Assembly (NCBI GenBank): GCA_034336665.1
Contig: JAPFBE010000032.1
Coordinates: forward strand, 3,286,001 to 3,350,000
From: Luscinia megarhynchos
Taxonomy: Eukaryota; Chordata; Aves; Passeriformes; Turdidae
Length of the DNA: 64,000 bases
Reading direction: 5' to 3'
Shown one piece after another: positions 52,770 to 63,819 of the stretch; the first letter of the stretch is position 1; every line of letters starts with the position of its first letter. A model generated the notes under the pieces. The model worked only from the letters and a program-made list of their open reading frames with translations. It did no database searches and had not been told where the DNA came from. Made by a program: the position numbers and the translations under genes.

Positions 52770-53411
52770 CTAGTTCTGGGGGTGATACGATATGCTGCCC
52801 TCCTCTCCTTTCACTGTCATTATCTTTGGGTGGGGCCGTAGGAACAGCATTTCCCGGATCCCTTTGCTCCGGAAGTTGAGGATACAGGGGACCTGCAGCT
52901 GGCCCTGGGTCAGCTGGCAGAATTGGAGGACAAGATGGGGGAAGGTGCTGAAAAACATCCCAATCCTCACAGTTTTTTCTTTTCCTCCCCTCTTTTTTTC
53001 TTCTTCCTTCTTTCTTAACACATAGACCTTTCTAGTTGCTTGTTTCAACCATATTAATCCACATTCCCTTTCATTCAATCCTTTCCAATTCTCCTCTAAA
53101 TACAACCACATACTTTGACACAAACTAAGTCTATCTGTTCCATAACGTGGCCATTTAAGCCCCTTTGGCAAATCATACTTTGGCCACACAAAATCACAAT
53201 ATTCTACCATTATCTCCACAGTTACCTCTGGGGGAATGCATAATCTGTCCCAAGAGCTCAGCATTCTCCCCAAGGGACACTCCAGGGGTATTATGAGATC
53301 ATCATCCCTTTTGCCGGGGCCCCTTCTCAGCTTTACCTGGTGCTGGGAGGAGTGGAGCAGTTCCGTTCCATGCAGTAACCCCATCCTGCCAGCAGTGCCC
53401 TGCTGAGGCAA
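52770..53411 (-). CDS. gag: Class I Gag matrix/p12 region of provirus G
   Basis: A 213-residue frame. It reads LIIPLECPLGRMLSSWDRLC, VEIMVEYCDFVWPKYDLPKG and WLYLEENWKGLNERECGLIW, the matrix of gamma-like Gag, then a charged stretch and LTQGQLQVPCILNF. It aligns with element I (57240-57600). The apparent Met is within leader sequence and the true start may be lower. It lacks an obvious MGQ start. Confidence 0.7.
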   Translation of the reverse strand: MPQQGTAGRMGLLHGTELLHSSQHQVKLRRGPGKRDDDLIIPLECPLGRMLSSWDRLCIPPEVTVEIMVEYCDFVWPKYDLPKGLKWPRYGTDRLSLCQSMWLYLEENWKGLNERECGLIWLKQATRKVYVLRKKEEEKKRGGKEKTVRIGMFFSTFPHLVLQFCQLTQGQLQVPCILNFRSKGIREMLFLRPHPKIMTVKGEEGSISYHPQN

Positions 53412-53466
53412 GAAGGCACGGAGTCTGAGTCACTCCAGCCTTGCTGTCTTCTGCCAAGAGGAAGGC

Positions 53467-53894
53467 TGTGAGAAACAACGCTTACTTTTAAAATTTTAAA
53501 GGTTTATTAAAACCTTAACAAAAATACAACAAAAGACTGAATAAGGATAAAGAGCAGTGCTGGGAACAAAGGATTCAACCACCATGTGCTCGTCCACAAA
53601 ATGGATGCTCCGCCTTTTATACCCCTAGCCCTTCCCAAAGTCTTGTTAGTTTACTCTTTCTTCACTATCCATTGGTGGAAATCATCTTCTTACATCTTGA
53701 TTGAAGGTTAGTTGTTGCTATAGTAACAAGCTGACCCTCCCCCAATGTCCTGATTACCAAGGCCATCCTGTGACAACAATACAAGGGGGAGGGGAAAGAG
53801 GACTATGGGAGGACATATTGCAATAACATAACTATACATCTACAAAACTTCTCTTAATATACACATAATATTTATCCCTTAATTGTGAGAGACA
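53467..53894 (-). mobile_element. 5' LTR of class I provirus G
   Basis: Minus strand TGTCTCTCACAATTAAGG ... GTTGTTTCTCACA, 428 bp, with GTATAAAAGGCGGAGC near 53615 and AATAAACC near 53505. It shares U3/R with the LTR at 29972-30467. Confidence 0.75.
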
Positions 53895-53903
53895 ACCTTC
53901 CCA

Positions 53904-54229
53904 TTACTCATTTATAACAAGGTGAATTGCCTTTGTGAGTTCTAGCTCTGGACTGAGCATCAGCTGCTGGAGTGTGCCAGCCACTTTCACTGACGGAGCT
54001 ACTGCCGCTGGAGAGATAAGTGGAGGGGGTGTAGGAAATGGAAATATAGAAACTTCCACAGATACTGAAAGGTTTGATTTGCAGTCTTGGAAGAAGCTTG
54101 GATTAATGCAAAAATAAAAGTACACAAACATTAAGCAGAAAAAATATAAACTTATATTTCTACAGTTGTAAGTAAGAATATGCCTCAAGTAAGAAAGAAA
54201 TTGTATTTGATAAAATGGTAAAGGGTTTT
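53904..54229 (-). other. Unassigned segment with a small open frame
   Basis: A 94-codon frame (54188-53904) begins with a hydrophobic stretch and then reads FPFPTPPPLISPAAVAPSV and LELTKAIHLVINE. The proline-rich part is reminiscent of the Gag linker of class II elements, but I cannot identify it. Confidence 0.3.
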
Positions 54230-54725
54230 ATAGCGTAGTAACTGTGAAAAACACGGTTCACTGTTTTGGGAGAATTAAAAGATTTAATAAAAAGACAATA
54301 GCAGACATACATAAAGCAAAGGGTTAAAATGGCCGGGTGCTTGGCATGCTGCCAAGAGCATACTGCTGCTTTGGGAATACCCCTTTAAATACGTTTTATA
54401 GTCCATCCATTTGTTACATATTCATAGACCTTCATGCATCGTCAACTGTTTCTGGGAACTGTTTAGCATGGCCACTCCTTGGGTCAGCCTTTTTAGAGCA
54501 TGCGTGTTTCTTGGCTTGTGGTTTTATTCTTCACCTTATCCCTTTTAATTTGGGTTGTGGTCCCATCCAGTGAGTGTTGATAATTGTCTTGTCAGCTGCA
54601 GAGGTCCCCATCACATGTTCACGGGCTGTTATCTTTGACTAAGCAGGTAGTTTGAGCATACTATCTCTAAAAAAAACTTATGTCTAACTTTTGCTATTAA
54701 CCAAGACTATATCCATATAGAAATG
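54230..54725 (-). mobile_element. 3' LTR of class I env element F
   Basis: Lies directly downstream of the F env stop on the minus strand. TATAAAACG at about 54400-54393 and ATTAAA near 54285 are in minus-strand order. The boundaries are approximate. Confidence 0.55.
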
Positions 54726-56290
54726 CTATTTTAACATTATACATATAGCATTTATCCCAATACTTGCGAAGAGCCAACAACATGTCATGCATTCATTACA
54801 AAACCCCCCGTCTTTATTTTTACATGTCATTTGGCTTGAGCAATATTCCTTGTTTTCTAGTCTCCTTTTTTTCTCGTTTTCCTCATAGATCATTTTTGCT
54901 TGTTTCAAGGGGTCATTTCTACTTTTTTGTTCCTTTAACACCATGATCTTTTGTGTTGTGCCAGATGTAGCCAATTTTGGGTCCACAGGCATTGTTACAA
55001 CTTGCCTGCCTTGAACCTCGCTGGTGATCAGCCGAATAAAGCAGGGAATCAGACAAGGAAGAAAGATCAAGACAGTTGTAGCACATAAAAGGAAGAAGCC
55101 TAGCTTCTTCCACCATTCAATTCCCAATACATTGTCCCACCAGCTAGTGTTTAGCATTGATTCCCATTTTTGTGCTGGTACATGAGCTATTTTTCTGATA
55201 ACATTGACTATATTCAGTACAGCATCTCCGTTGTCATCTATCTTCAAACAACAATCTGATATATTAAATTTTCCACACACACCTCCTTCTTCTGTCAACA
55301 AGTAATCTAAAGCCAGTCTGTTTTGATACACTGCAGCCCTTGTTTGACATTGTTGGTTTGCTATTAATTCCATTGCTCTACCAGTTTTGTTTGTCATTAT
55401 TTCTACCACTGCCTGGAGTCTTATAATGCGATTTAACATGTAAATTGGATTTCGGTATCCCCAGCTCCCATCTTGGGCCCAGGTAGCTGGCCCATATGTT
55501 TCAATTATGCGTTCGGGGGCCATTCTTCATCTCCCCATTTTTGGAACCCTCCAATTAATTCCCTTTTGTTTCTCTTTAAGTCCTCATAAACTGATGTTCC
55601 TAATTGGTCTCCCTTTGGTCCTGGTAAAAGAAAAAATCCTGGCTGTATAATTCCCAGAGTACAACTCCCTTTCCACTGGGAAGGGAGTTCAGGGCCCGCT
55701 CTTTTCCCACATATCCAAAATAAGTCATCAGGTGCTTTCCAATAATATTTTTTTTGTTGACTTATGTCTTCCCAAAATTTTGATATTTCTGGGATTCCAT
55801 AGTAAGGATTTTTGCCTGTATCATTACATTGAAAAAGTCTAATTCTGTCGTCATATGCACATTTTTCCCTTTTTGTTTTTCCTGAGTCCAATACTGGGTT
55901 GGTTCCTCTGGGATCCACCACGTCAATGTTCCATTACTTACTTTGTATCTCTTACAAGGAGTATTTCCTACTTCTTTATGAAAATTTTTCCCAGCGCGCC
56001 AGAGACATTCTTCTCCTATCACTGTTGAACTTAAAATCCACCCTTCTGGTTGCCTTCCTCCCTTGGTATTTGTCTGGTTCCACTTAAGGAGTTCAATTTG
56101 ACCTAAGCTACTGCCTTTCCATGGCCATTCTTCTGACATGAGAGCCCCCCCACAGACCCAGCAGTTAGTTATGTTAAGCTCTTTACTTATTCTTTCTCCT
56201 AATTCTACAAATTGGTTCTTCCGGGTGCCATTTTGTAGTGAAGGGTCCCTCCGTCATTTTGAGTTTCTCTTTGCTCCTGGGGAGTCTGCA
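54726..56290 (-). CDS. env: Class I Env of element F, near-complete, one main frameshift
   Basis: SU begins around 56200 with [19 protein letters not shown] at 56152-56163 is the CxxC motif that bonds SU to TM. The frame 56139-55762 continues SU and, after a shift, 55921-55505 gives [19 protein letters not shown] and the cleavage site LKRNKR followed by [10 protein letters not shown]. After another shift near 55515, TM (265 residues) has [28 protein letters not shown] (seven residues between the first Cys and the Cys pair, where six is usual), the anchor [20 protein letters not shown] and a long basic tail. It would mediate entry and fusion. Upstream pol is absent. Confidence 0.8.
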
Positions 56291-56489
56291 AGATTTTAGT
56301 AACTTTGTAACTAGTGACTATTACTGCTAATTTTTTTCCTGTTTTTCATTTTTTTTAGTAAACTGTTATTTTTTCACTTATATCTATTTGTATTCGTTTT
56401 CCTTATTAGTGAAAATGGATTGGTTAAAGCTATAAGGGGAGGTAACTCATTTTAGTGTCCACCTCTTAAAATTGTCTTAAGCCAAGACA
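56291..56489. other. Unassigned junction between env F and the LTR of element I
   Basis: AT-rich. A minus-strand frame might carry the F leader peptide but nothing is clear. Confidence 0.3.
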
Positions 56490-56957
56490 ATGTGTTAGAG
56501 TGGGTCGAGAGTGATAGGGAAGATGGCTTTACAAAGAATTAGATGGGTGAAGGTATGAGTGTTAATGTCTTTAAAATGGGTCTTAATGTCTCTACTAATT
56601 ACAAGCAGCAGGTTTGTTACAGAGCCCAGACTGCTTGACTCCTGAAACAGCCTAAGTGGGTCTGCACAAGCCTGAACTTCTGAACTTTGGGGTAAAATGA
56701 CAAGTTCAAGGGGGAATATGTGGTAGGTGGTTCTGGAAAGCTGTACCTTCCTAGCACCTCAGTCAATGGGGAAAGGAAGAGGGTAACATGCAGCCAGGAG
56801 TTTAGGATAAAAGGAGGCTGCACCCTCCAACACCTCGAGAGAGACAACCCTGTGGGCATGTGCCCCAGTGGACTCCCTCCCTTTATTCAAACAAAGTTGC
56901 AGGACTCCTCTGCCTCCTTTATGAAAACTGGCTTTTCATAGCCTGATTTTCCATACA
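56490..56957 (+). mobile_element. 5' LTR of class I element I
   Basis: AGGATAAAAGGAGGCTG near 56807, TTTATTCAAACAAAGTTGCAGGACTCCTCT (56881-56910) and an end TTTTCCATACA at 56957. R and U5 match the solo LTR at 50695-51216 and the minus copy at 1074-1190. The start is approximate. Confidence 0.65.
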
Positions 56958-56960
56958 AAA

Positions 56961-56978
56961 TGGGGTCTCATCCAGGAT
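56961..56978 (+). promoter_or_regulatory. Primer binding site of element I, proline-tRNA type
   Basis: TGGGGTCTCATCCAGGAT differs from the known proline site TGGGGGCTCGTCCGGGAT at three positions, two of them CpG decay. Confidence 0.8.
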
Positions 56979-57079
56979 CCTTCCAACGTCTGGGTCCAGC
57001 ACGCGGCAAGAGGAGATGGAGGCCTGCCTCCTCCAGTTTTTAGGTGACCAGCTCTAGCATCAGGCAATTAATTTGGTAC

Positions 57080-57603
57080 CCGAGACTGTCCAGGAGACAG
57101 ATGAGAGGTGGACCAGGGGGGTCCATGAAGAGTCCACAGGAAAGGACCACTGAACGTGGACTCCCAGGGTGGGCAGTAAAGGAAAGTTGAAAAAGGGTTT
57201 TGACTATAGGGATGATGATCCAAAAATACCTCCGAAGGGTCCTTTAGGAGAATGTTGAGATGGTTTGCTCATTCTCCCAGAGTTAGTTAAGGACATGGAC
57301 TCCCAGAGGGGATAATAAGAGGAGCCAAGAAAGGGTCTTGGCAACCCACACCCAGAGGGGGCACTATGGTGTTGATTTGGGAAAGGATTGTTTGAAGGGG
57401 AGTGTGGAGAAATATGGTTAAGGCATACAGCAACGGGAGGCTATGTGATAAGGAAAGAAAAGAGAAACAGGGAGGACTGGGAAGTTCTCTGCCTTATCTT
57501 CAAAATCTGCAGTCTAATACAGGGCCAGCTGCAAGTGTTTTGTATTCCTGACTTCCAGGATAGGGAAGGCAGGGAGGTATTGTTCCTACACCCCCACCCC
57601 TCC
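57080..57603 (+). pseudogene. gag: Class I Gag matrix region of element I (5' part)
   Basis: Leader and matrix align with 345-581 (minus) and with 52770-53411 (minus). The frame 57388-57765 reads CGEIWLRHTATGGYVIRKEK and LIQGQLQVFCIPDFQDREG. It is cut at 57603 by an ERVL LTR, so the frame's last 50 residues are LTR sequence. Confidence 0.7.
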
Positions 57604-58379
57604 TGTCCCTGTTTGAGACAAAATTTAGGAGGAAACTTCCTAAAGGGGTTTCCTCTAGAAAGCAAATTTCAGCAGCCTATCCCCCAACCGATTCGGGAAA
57701 TAATCTCCTTGGAGAAAAGTGGAAAAAACCTGTTTATTTTACAAGCAAAGTACTCACAAACATGAGAAAATTAATAACATTAAACAATAAAACCTCTCCT
57801 TGTTCTGAAGAGATGGCAGACTCAGAGAGTCTTTCTGTGGTTCAGAGTCCTCTGTGGGTGTGTCTTGGTCTCTTCAGTCTCTCTCAGTCCCTCTGGGGCT
57901 GGAATGTGGAATGCAGCCTCCCAAGCCCGAAGTCCAGGTCACAGAGCAGCTTAAGGGAGCCCCCGGGCAATTGTTCTGGTGTTCTGGACCATAGAGAAGC
58001 CAAACATTTCAAGAAAAAAAAGAAAAGACACAGTCCTGGGAAAACCTTTCTTGCCGTAGTTAGCAAGGAAAACCAGCGAGAAAAGCAAAGGAAAGCTCCC
58101 TGTCTCTCTCTCTCTGCAAAAGCCGAGAACTTGGAGAGCACTTAGAGCCTTATCTCTTTCTTGCTGTCTGTGCTGAGCAGCAGAGTCCCTGAGAGAGGAA
58201 TTCCGGGGGGAGGAAAGTGAAGCTTCTGTAGACAAACTGCTCACTGCTTCTCCCCCCCCGCCCCCCGCCTTTGGCCTCTCTGTCTCCGTCCGTCTGGGCC
58301 TAGCTTAAAGCTACAGGACTCACTTTTGAGCAAAAAACAGACAATGGATATACCATCATGATGAAGTCACTCCAGGACA
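57604..58379 (-). mobile_element. ERVL solo LTR inside gag of element I
   Basis: 776 bp on the minus strand, TGTCCTGGAGTGAC ... CTCAAACAGGGACA. Flanks CCTCC (57599-57603) and CCTCT (58380-58384) are a 5-bp duplication with one mismatch. AATAAAC lies near 57735 on the minus strand. The start and end signatures equal those of ERVL A. Confidence 0.8.
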
Positions 58380-58384
58380 CCTCT

Positions 58385-59120
58385 CCAGGTCACCATGGAG
58401 CCAGGGTGGAGGATTTGGGTTTGTCTGATTATTACTCAGGACTTAAGGGGTGTTCTCTATGGTGAAGAGTGCTGAGGCCAGGTACAGAAATGCCTGACCG
58501 GCGGCACGGGCTGGGGAGCTGTGGGAGAGGTGCAGGACCAAGCCAGGGCTGTGGGGCAGCAGGAGCTCAGCGCTGGGTGGTGCCTGACACTGCTACTCCC
58601 ACGGACAGGGGCTGCAGTCGCCCCCTAGACCCCATGAGTTTGCAGGATGTCTTGTCCGCCTGCCCATCTATGTGGCACCATCAGCTTGTGGTGCTGGGAG
58701 AGAGGCCAGGGGACCTGCTTTGGTGTATGGTGTAGAATACAGGGACCAACTTTGATTTAAGATACAATGTGTCATCAAAGCCTGTCCTGATATAAGAAGG
58801 GATTTTGTTTCAGTCACCAGGGAGACTAGCGATTTTGCAGAGTTCAGCAGCTGTGGGAGGGTGAGAGCCCACAGGCAGCGAGAGCAGGGGCTGGAGACGT
58901 AGCAGAGTGGGCCCTTGCAGGAATTGGTTAGAAAGACGCATCAGATATATGAAAGAAAGTATGTGGAAAAGGTAAAGGTACAGGCAAGGATAATGGCACA
59001 GTTTTTACAACCCCCAATGGGAAAAAGTACAGGGAGCCCCAGGGCCAAATGGAAGGAGGCGGCCACCAGGACAGTGATTGGGAAGGAATCACTGTGCCAT
59101 TTGTAAAAAAAAGAACATTA
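58385..59120 (+). pseudogene. gag: Class I Gag remainder and nucleocapsid of element I
   Basis: After the LTR the gag frame is not recognisable until about 58915, where ELVRKTHQIYERKYVEK and AKWKEAATRTVIGKESLCHL match the capsid end and NC of provirus G. The second knuckle Cys is lost to a stop. Capsid is largely deleted or unreadable. Confidence 0.6.
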
Positions 59121-59540
59121 GAAATTGATTGTTACGGGTGTCAGGATCTCCTATTGTACCAGGGGCTCACCACACTGGAGCCCTTGCTGGACTGAGAAGT
59201 GTGTTTCCTAGTAGACATGGGAGCCTCTCTGTCTAATTTGAATTTTATTCCAAAGGGGGGATAATTGTTCAAATGTTCTTTCAATAAGTGGAAAAGATGA
59301 GCAGGTGTGGTTTATTCAACCACTAGTGGTGAATGTGTGTGTGTTAATTTGAACTTTGCCAGTATAAAAGTAACAGGGGGACACTGGTGAGAGTTTGCTG
59401 AATGTGTGGAGCTGCCTCTGCGTTATTTGTTTGTGAGTATCGTAGCTACGGAATACCAGGTTTTAGTCCTGCAAGGTGGGCTGTGTCCTGGGCTATTCAT
59501 GTAGCAGTGTTTGCTCAGGTGCTTTGAATTTTTTTAAGGA
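59121..59540 (+). pseudogene. pro: Class I protease of element I, DTG changed to DMG
   Basis: CFLVDMGASLSNLNFIPKGG begins near 59204; ATG at 59216-59218 replaces the Thr codon. FIQPLVVNV follows. Many stops after that. Confidence 0.7.
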
Positions 59541-59734
59541 ATGTGTGTTAATTTGAACTCAGAAGTGTGGGCAGTCCCAGGGGAATATGGAAAACTGGAT
59601 CTGGAGTCTCTCCAGAGTACTCTGAGGCAACCTGGACAACTGGTGTCTAAAAAGGAATACCCTCTTTCAAGAGAAGGGAGGAAGGGAGGAAGGGAGGGAG
59701 GGAGGGAGGGAGGGAGAAAGTTGAAGCCTGTTGC
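59541..59734 (+). pseudogene. pol: Class I RT start of element I with a GGGA-rich microsatellite
   Basis: Reads LNSEVWAVPGEYGKLDLESL and GQLVSKKEYPLSREGRKGG, then GGAA/GGGA repeats (59671-59717), LKPV and the break. It is the plus-strand homologue of 50412-50320. Confidence 0.75.
59671..59717 (+). repeat. (GGAA)/(GGGA) microsatellite at the same RT site as in G
   Basis: About 47 bases, beginning after the codons SREG, exactly where the large expansion lies in provirus G. Confidence 0.85.
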
Positions 59735-60370
59735 TGAAGCCCTGTTGTTGGGGGTTGTTTTTTTTCTTTTTTTCTCCCTTCTCCTCTGTCTGGAATTTTT
59801 TCCCATTGACATTCCTCTCACAGGGCGGGGGGAGGGCGGGGGGGAGGGGGGTGGAGAAAGGGGAGGAGACGCAGGGCGGAGAACACCGCGCAAGACCAGG
59901 GGGGCAGGTAAGCGAGAGATGTGGGCAGCTACTGCAGCTGTCTCACTCTCGTTTGGCTTCGGAGAAGGAGGGACGGTTGCTGGAAAACCCCGCTGTGCCA
60001 CACCGGCGGCCGGGAGCTGCTCTTCCCTCGGCTGTAGGATCCTGCAACCCCCTGCTCGGACGCCCTCCCTGCCAACTCCAAGCATCCTGTTGGAGTACTG
60101 GGACCGACACTACCCCAAGATCCATGAGCAGTGTTTCTCCTCCACCCTTCCCATCCGGGACGTAGCCGCCATCACTCCCCAGCTCCCCTTCAGCCTCGTG
60201 GGATCACCACACCTCCCCCTGTTCACCGGGACCTGGTCGGTGCTGCCTGCATGCTAGGACGGCAACTGCAGCACAGGGGAAAGGTGTCCACAACCGAAAG
60301 AACTGTTACTCGGTTCCTGTTCTGATTGTTGTTAATTTCCTAGCTGTTGCTGGTTTTTTTGCCTTATTTT
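59735..60370 (+). mobile_element. LTR-like GC-rich segment, probably ERVL-related
   Basis: T-rich start (TTGTTGGGGGTTGTTTTTTT), a G-rich block (59820-59910), a CpG-rich centre and an end rich in T and TA repeats. CTGTTACTCGGTTCCTGTTCTGATTG resembles 45680-45720 only loosely. No internal coding similarity. The open frames here are composition artefacts. Confidence 0.35.
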
Positions 60371-60399
60371 ATATATATATATATAGATACCAAAATATT

Positions 60400-61690
60400 T
60401 AGAGTTACCTACATTAACACCAACATCAGGAAAAGTTAAGGTAGAAGTTTTTCCAAAGAATTTCGATGATTTAGATTTTTATTTCTATAGTCCTTCAAAG
60501 GTAACCTCACCACTGGGAGGATGACAATTACATTCTACTCCAGGAATGGTGGGAAAGGCAGGAGGGGATGGAGATGATGAGACAGGTCACACTTTACCAT
60601 ATACTCCTGGGATGGCAGAACAGACAATACCCCCAATTAAGGGTGCTATGGGCAAGGGGAGAATGACCACCACCCCTTTGGGATTCGAGATGGCCGAATT
60701 GGTGCCTGTGACATCATCTCTGGCGTTGGGAGCACGCACCGCGATCACAAGGAATGTGGGAGGATATTTAGGGACCCCGGTTAGAATCCTTGTGCGTGGG
60801 ACACTTTCAAGGTATAGCGTGACCCTGCCGATGGCCAGAGACGCGGGTGAGGGAGGATCCACCCCGAGGGAGGGGGCGGAGACAACTATACCCATCCGCG
60901 GCACCAGTGCGACATCTGGGGCTTCAGAAACGGCGGGTTTTAGATAGCAGCGCTCGCGCGGTGACAGTAACTACGGATGCGGCGGCGGCAGTGGCAGCTC
61001 CGCCACTCGCGTCGGGGCAGGCGACGGAGGCGGCGGGTGCGGTCGGGACTGCAGCGGCTCCCATTCTTGGGGAAATTAAGAGGGACCCGGGCCGGGGGTC
61101 TGCGGGCCGGTCTGATCCGGAAGTGCCCGGCGACACATGCATAGTGAGGCCGAAACGCAGAGAGCATGCTCAGGCAGTGTCATGTGACACGCAGACAGCG
61201 GCGAACAGGGAAGTATCAGAAGTACGGCAGGGAGACTCATCAAAGGGCTCAGCTAGGTGGGCTGTGAGACACAGAATCAATCCAGACAGAGGAGGGTCTG
61301 GCTCGGAGGGACAGGGATTGAGCGGGGGTGACAGCGACCCTGAAAGCGAGGAAAGTACAGAGAGCAGGAGAGGGTCCATTCACGTCGGTCAGGGGCGTGG
61401 CCAAGGGACAAGTGACCGCGCCTCCAGTGGGCATGCTCGGACACCGGAGCCCAGGCCGTCTCCACAGCAATGACAACAACAAGGTGAGACGTCTCAAGAT
61501 AGAGCAACAGCGCGACCTAGCAACAGAACAGCAACATTGCAAGACGATTTCCCAATCAGATACAAAAAACAGACACTGGAAGAAAAATTCCACCACCTCA
61601 AGATGTACAGTGAGAAGAAGATACAATATATATTACAGCTTCAGAAGGCATTCCAACATACACGATAAATACGGGAGATAGTCAAAGCCC
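60400..61690 (+). pseudogene. gag: Class II Gag N-terminal and linker region (element E), CpG-rich
   Basis: 60420-60510 reads SGKVKVEVFPKNFDDLDFYF before a stop. Frame 60546-60947 and frame 60847-61473 (208 residues, Ala/Gly/Arg-rich) correspond in position to the proline-rich linker of element D but differ in sequence. Frameshifts join them. CpG density between 60700 and 61480 is high, unlike older neighbours. Matrix is not clear. Confidence 0.5.
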
Positions 61691-61691
61691 T

Positions 61692-62930
61692 ATGGTTTTG
61701 ATCCCAAGAGATCTTGTGGATGCTTTTATACAGCATTTTAAAAGAACAGAATTTTCACAAGTTTCTCAAAAGACTTCTGAAAAGCAAATGCCCATTCCTC
61801 AGCCAGCACCCATGGATCAGAGAATGGATGAAGCAGCATCTTGGTCTTCATCACAACAAGTGGTTTCTTATGACAAGCAAAGTCCCACAGAAATGCAATT
61901 TGCTGCAGCACAAGCAACTGAGGTTGATTGGTCAAATATTAGAATGGAATTATCCAGAAGCAGAGAATGTCCTGCGATTGGAACAGGCGATATTGCGATG
62001 CCAGTCAATTATGACCCACAGGGACAGAATCCGAGATGGCAAAAGCTGAATCAAGATATAGTGAAAGATTTAATCAAAGCGATCAGAGATTATGGTTTGG
62101 GATCTTCATATTTCAAACAACTTTTAAAAGACGTTTTTACAGAATATTACTTGACTCCACACAATGTGAGATCACTCGTGTCACTGATTCTCACAGACAC
62201 ACAAGTGCTCATCTGGGACAACAGGTGGAGAAGAGCTTTACAAGAGCTGCGAAACAGATACCAGGGAGGACCACATGCAAACCTCACAATAGCAGAGCTG
62301 GCAGGGGATCCTTCAAATGACAATCCGAGACAGCAAGCCACCAGACTCCCAAGAAATGTACTGACAGATATTAAGGATGCAGTGCATAGAGCAATCCTGC
62401 AAGTAGCCCCAGCAGGCACACAAGATGTCGTTTTTACAGAGATAAAGCAAGGAGTGTCTGAACCTTTTCCAGCATTTGTAGATAGACTCACACAGGCTGT
62501 GGACAGACAAGTCATGGAAGAAAGAGTCAGACCATTCTTGCTGCAAAGCCTCGCATTTGCAAACGCAAATCCAGAATGCAAGAAGATCATCAGTGCCCTT
62601 CCTGGTCAGCCAACGCTGACAGAAATGGTTGAAGCATGCAGCGAGATTGGGACTCCGCAACACATAGTATCAATAGTCAAAGAACAAATGGCTGAGGCCT
62701 TTCAAACACAAAATGAAAACCTTGAAAAAGTTTTTGCAATTTTAAGAAGAAAAATAAGTCATCTAAAGGACAATGTTACAATTGTGGAGGAACTGGACAT
62801 TTCAAAAAAGACTGTCCTCATCCGAAAAATACTAACAAGTCATCAGAGATTTGCCCAAGATGTCGAAGGGGAAGACATCTGGCAAGCGAATGTTATTCTT
62901 GGACAGATATTGATGGAAAACCATTGCTGA
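61692..62930 (+). CDS. gag: Class II Gag capsid (element E), 412 residues open
   Basis: Capsid core: PVNYDPQGQNPRWQKLNQDI, GLGSSYFKQLLKDVFTEYYL, IWDNRWRRALQELRNRY, the major homology region VSEPFPAFVDRLTQAVDRQ and NPECKKIISALPGQPTLTEM. The N-terminal 100 residues are polar linker. From about 62740 the frame is wrong; the zinc knuckles CYNCGGTGHFKKDC and CPRCRRGRHLASEC are read in another frame to about 62900. One indel near 62740 thus separates an intact capsid from an intact two-knuckle nucleocapsid. Confidence 0.85.
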   Translation: MVLIPRDLVDAFIQHFKRTEFSQVSQKTSEKQMPIPQPAPMDQRMDEAASWSSSQQVVSYDKQSPTEMQFAAAQATEVDWSNIRMELSRSRECPAIGTGDIAMPVNYDPQGQNPRWQKLNQDIVKDLIKAIRDYGLGSSYFKQLLKDVFTEYYLTPHNVRSLVSLILTDTQVLIWDNRWRRALQELRNRYQGGPHANLTIAELAGDPSNDNPRQQATRLPRNVLTDIKDAVHRAILQVAPAGTQDVVFTEIKQGVSEPFPAFVDRLTQAVDRQVMEERVRPFLLQSLAFANANPECKKIISALPGQPTLTEMVEACSEIGTPQHIVSIVKEQMAEAFQTQNENLEKVFAILRRKISHLKDNVTIVEELDISKKTVLIRKILTSHQRFAQDVEGEDIWQANVILGQILMENHC

Positions 62931-63059
62931 TTCCAAAAAACACCAAGGGGAGCGCGTCAGCACCCCATCGCACGACGACAGAAGTGATGGCGGTGACACA
63001 GGGAACAACACCGACTCAAGCATTACAGTTGTCGGGGAGCGTCAATCTGACGCCCTCAG

Positions 63060-63747
63060 CAGGGCACTAGGGGATATCCCTTGTGACAGAGAATTATTGA
63101 CACCGGAAACACAATTCATTTTAGCAGCTTCAAAAATAGCTTGTTTTTTAAATGAAGAATCAGCATCAATACCCACAGGATTTAAAGCATCTTTTCGGAA
63201 GAGACAAGATTTCCTAATTATAGACAGAGATCGATGTTGCATCTTCGGTTTGATAATATTTCCAACCGTTGTTTCTGCAGATTGCTTCGAAGAGCTGACA
63301 ATCTTGGCAAGTGCTCTTCGACCACTGCTGACAATTCCACAAAATACCCAGTTGGCCAAAGCAATAGCTTTGCCATCTCATCCATTGGAACATCAAGTCA
63401 TGCCGGCGATGGGTGAAGGTCATCCATTCTTTGACGATCATGTACAGGTGCATTCCCTGTGGTTGAGACAAATAACTCAAGAAAAGCCAATCATCACTTG
63501 TGAACTATCACACAGAGATAGAAAAATACTCATCTCAGGCATGTTGGACATGGAAGCAGACGTCACGCTCATTTCATACATTTTCTGGCCAAGAGATTGG
63601 AATTTAATAGTACCTCTGGGCAGGATCACGGGCATCGGAGGAAGTTCAGTATGTCTGCAAAGTGAAGATGCAGTCACCTTTGCAGGACCCGGAGGAAAGA
63701 TAGCTCTCACTCGTTCATTTATAGTGCAGAAGCCATTTACGGTTTGA
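63060..63747 (+). CDS. pro: dUTPase-like/protease region of element E, DTG changed to DME
   Basis: Frame 63097-63747: QDFLIIDRDRCCIFGLIIFP and IPQNTQLAKAIALP are the dUTPase-like part, homologous to element D. The protease site reads MLDMEADVTLIS (63547-63561), so both Thr and Gly of DTG are changed. ITGIGGSSVCLQSED follows. It stops at TGA after QKPFTV, where the family has VWGRDLLSQW; GRDLLSQWN continues in frame after the stop. Confidence 0.8.
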
Positions 63748-63819
63748 GGAAGAGATCTTCTTTCTCAATGGAACATGTCTATACAAGTGGATTTTTAGTG
63801 GGGCTCACTGCGGCACTCA

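Larger units (their letters stand above)
48885..53894 (-). mobile_element. Class I (gamma-like) provirus G, 3'-truncated
   Basis: On the minus strand: 5' LTR 53894-53467, gag, protease, then RT to 48885, where it ends. It is disrupted by a solo LTR (50695-51216), a long microsatellite (49620-50313) and perhaps a small LTR (51942-52186). Integrase, env and 3' LTR are missing. Confidence 0.8.

Noticed and set aside
57762..58145. 127-residue plus-strand frame
   Set aside because: Lies antisense within the ERVL solo LTR at 57604-58379.
59541..60257. 238-residue plus-strand frame as one gene
   Set aside because: It joins class I RT, a microsatellite and LTR-like DNA; only the first 45 residues are retroviral protein.
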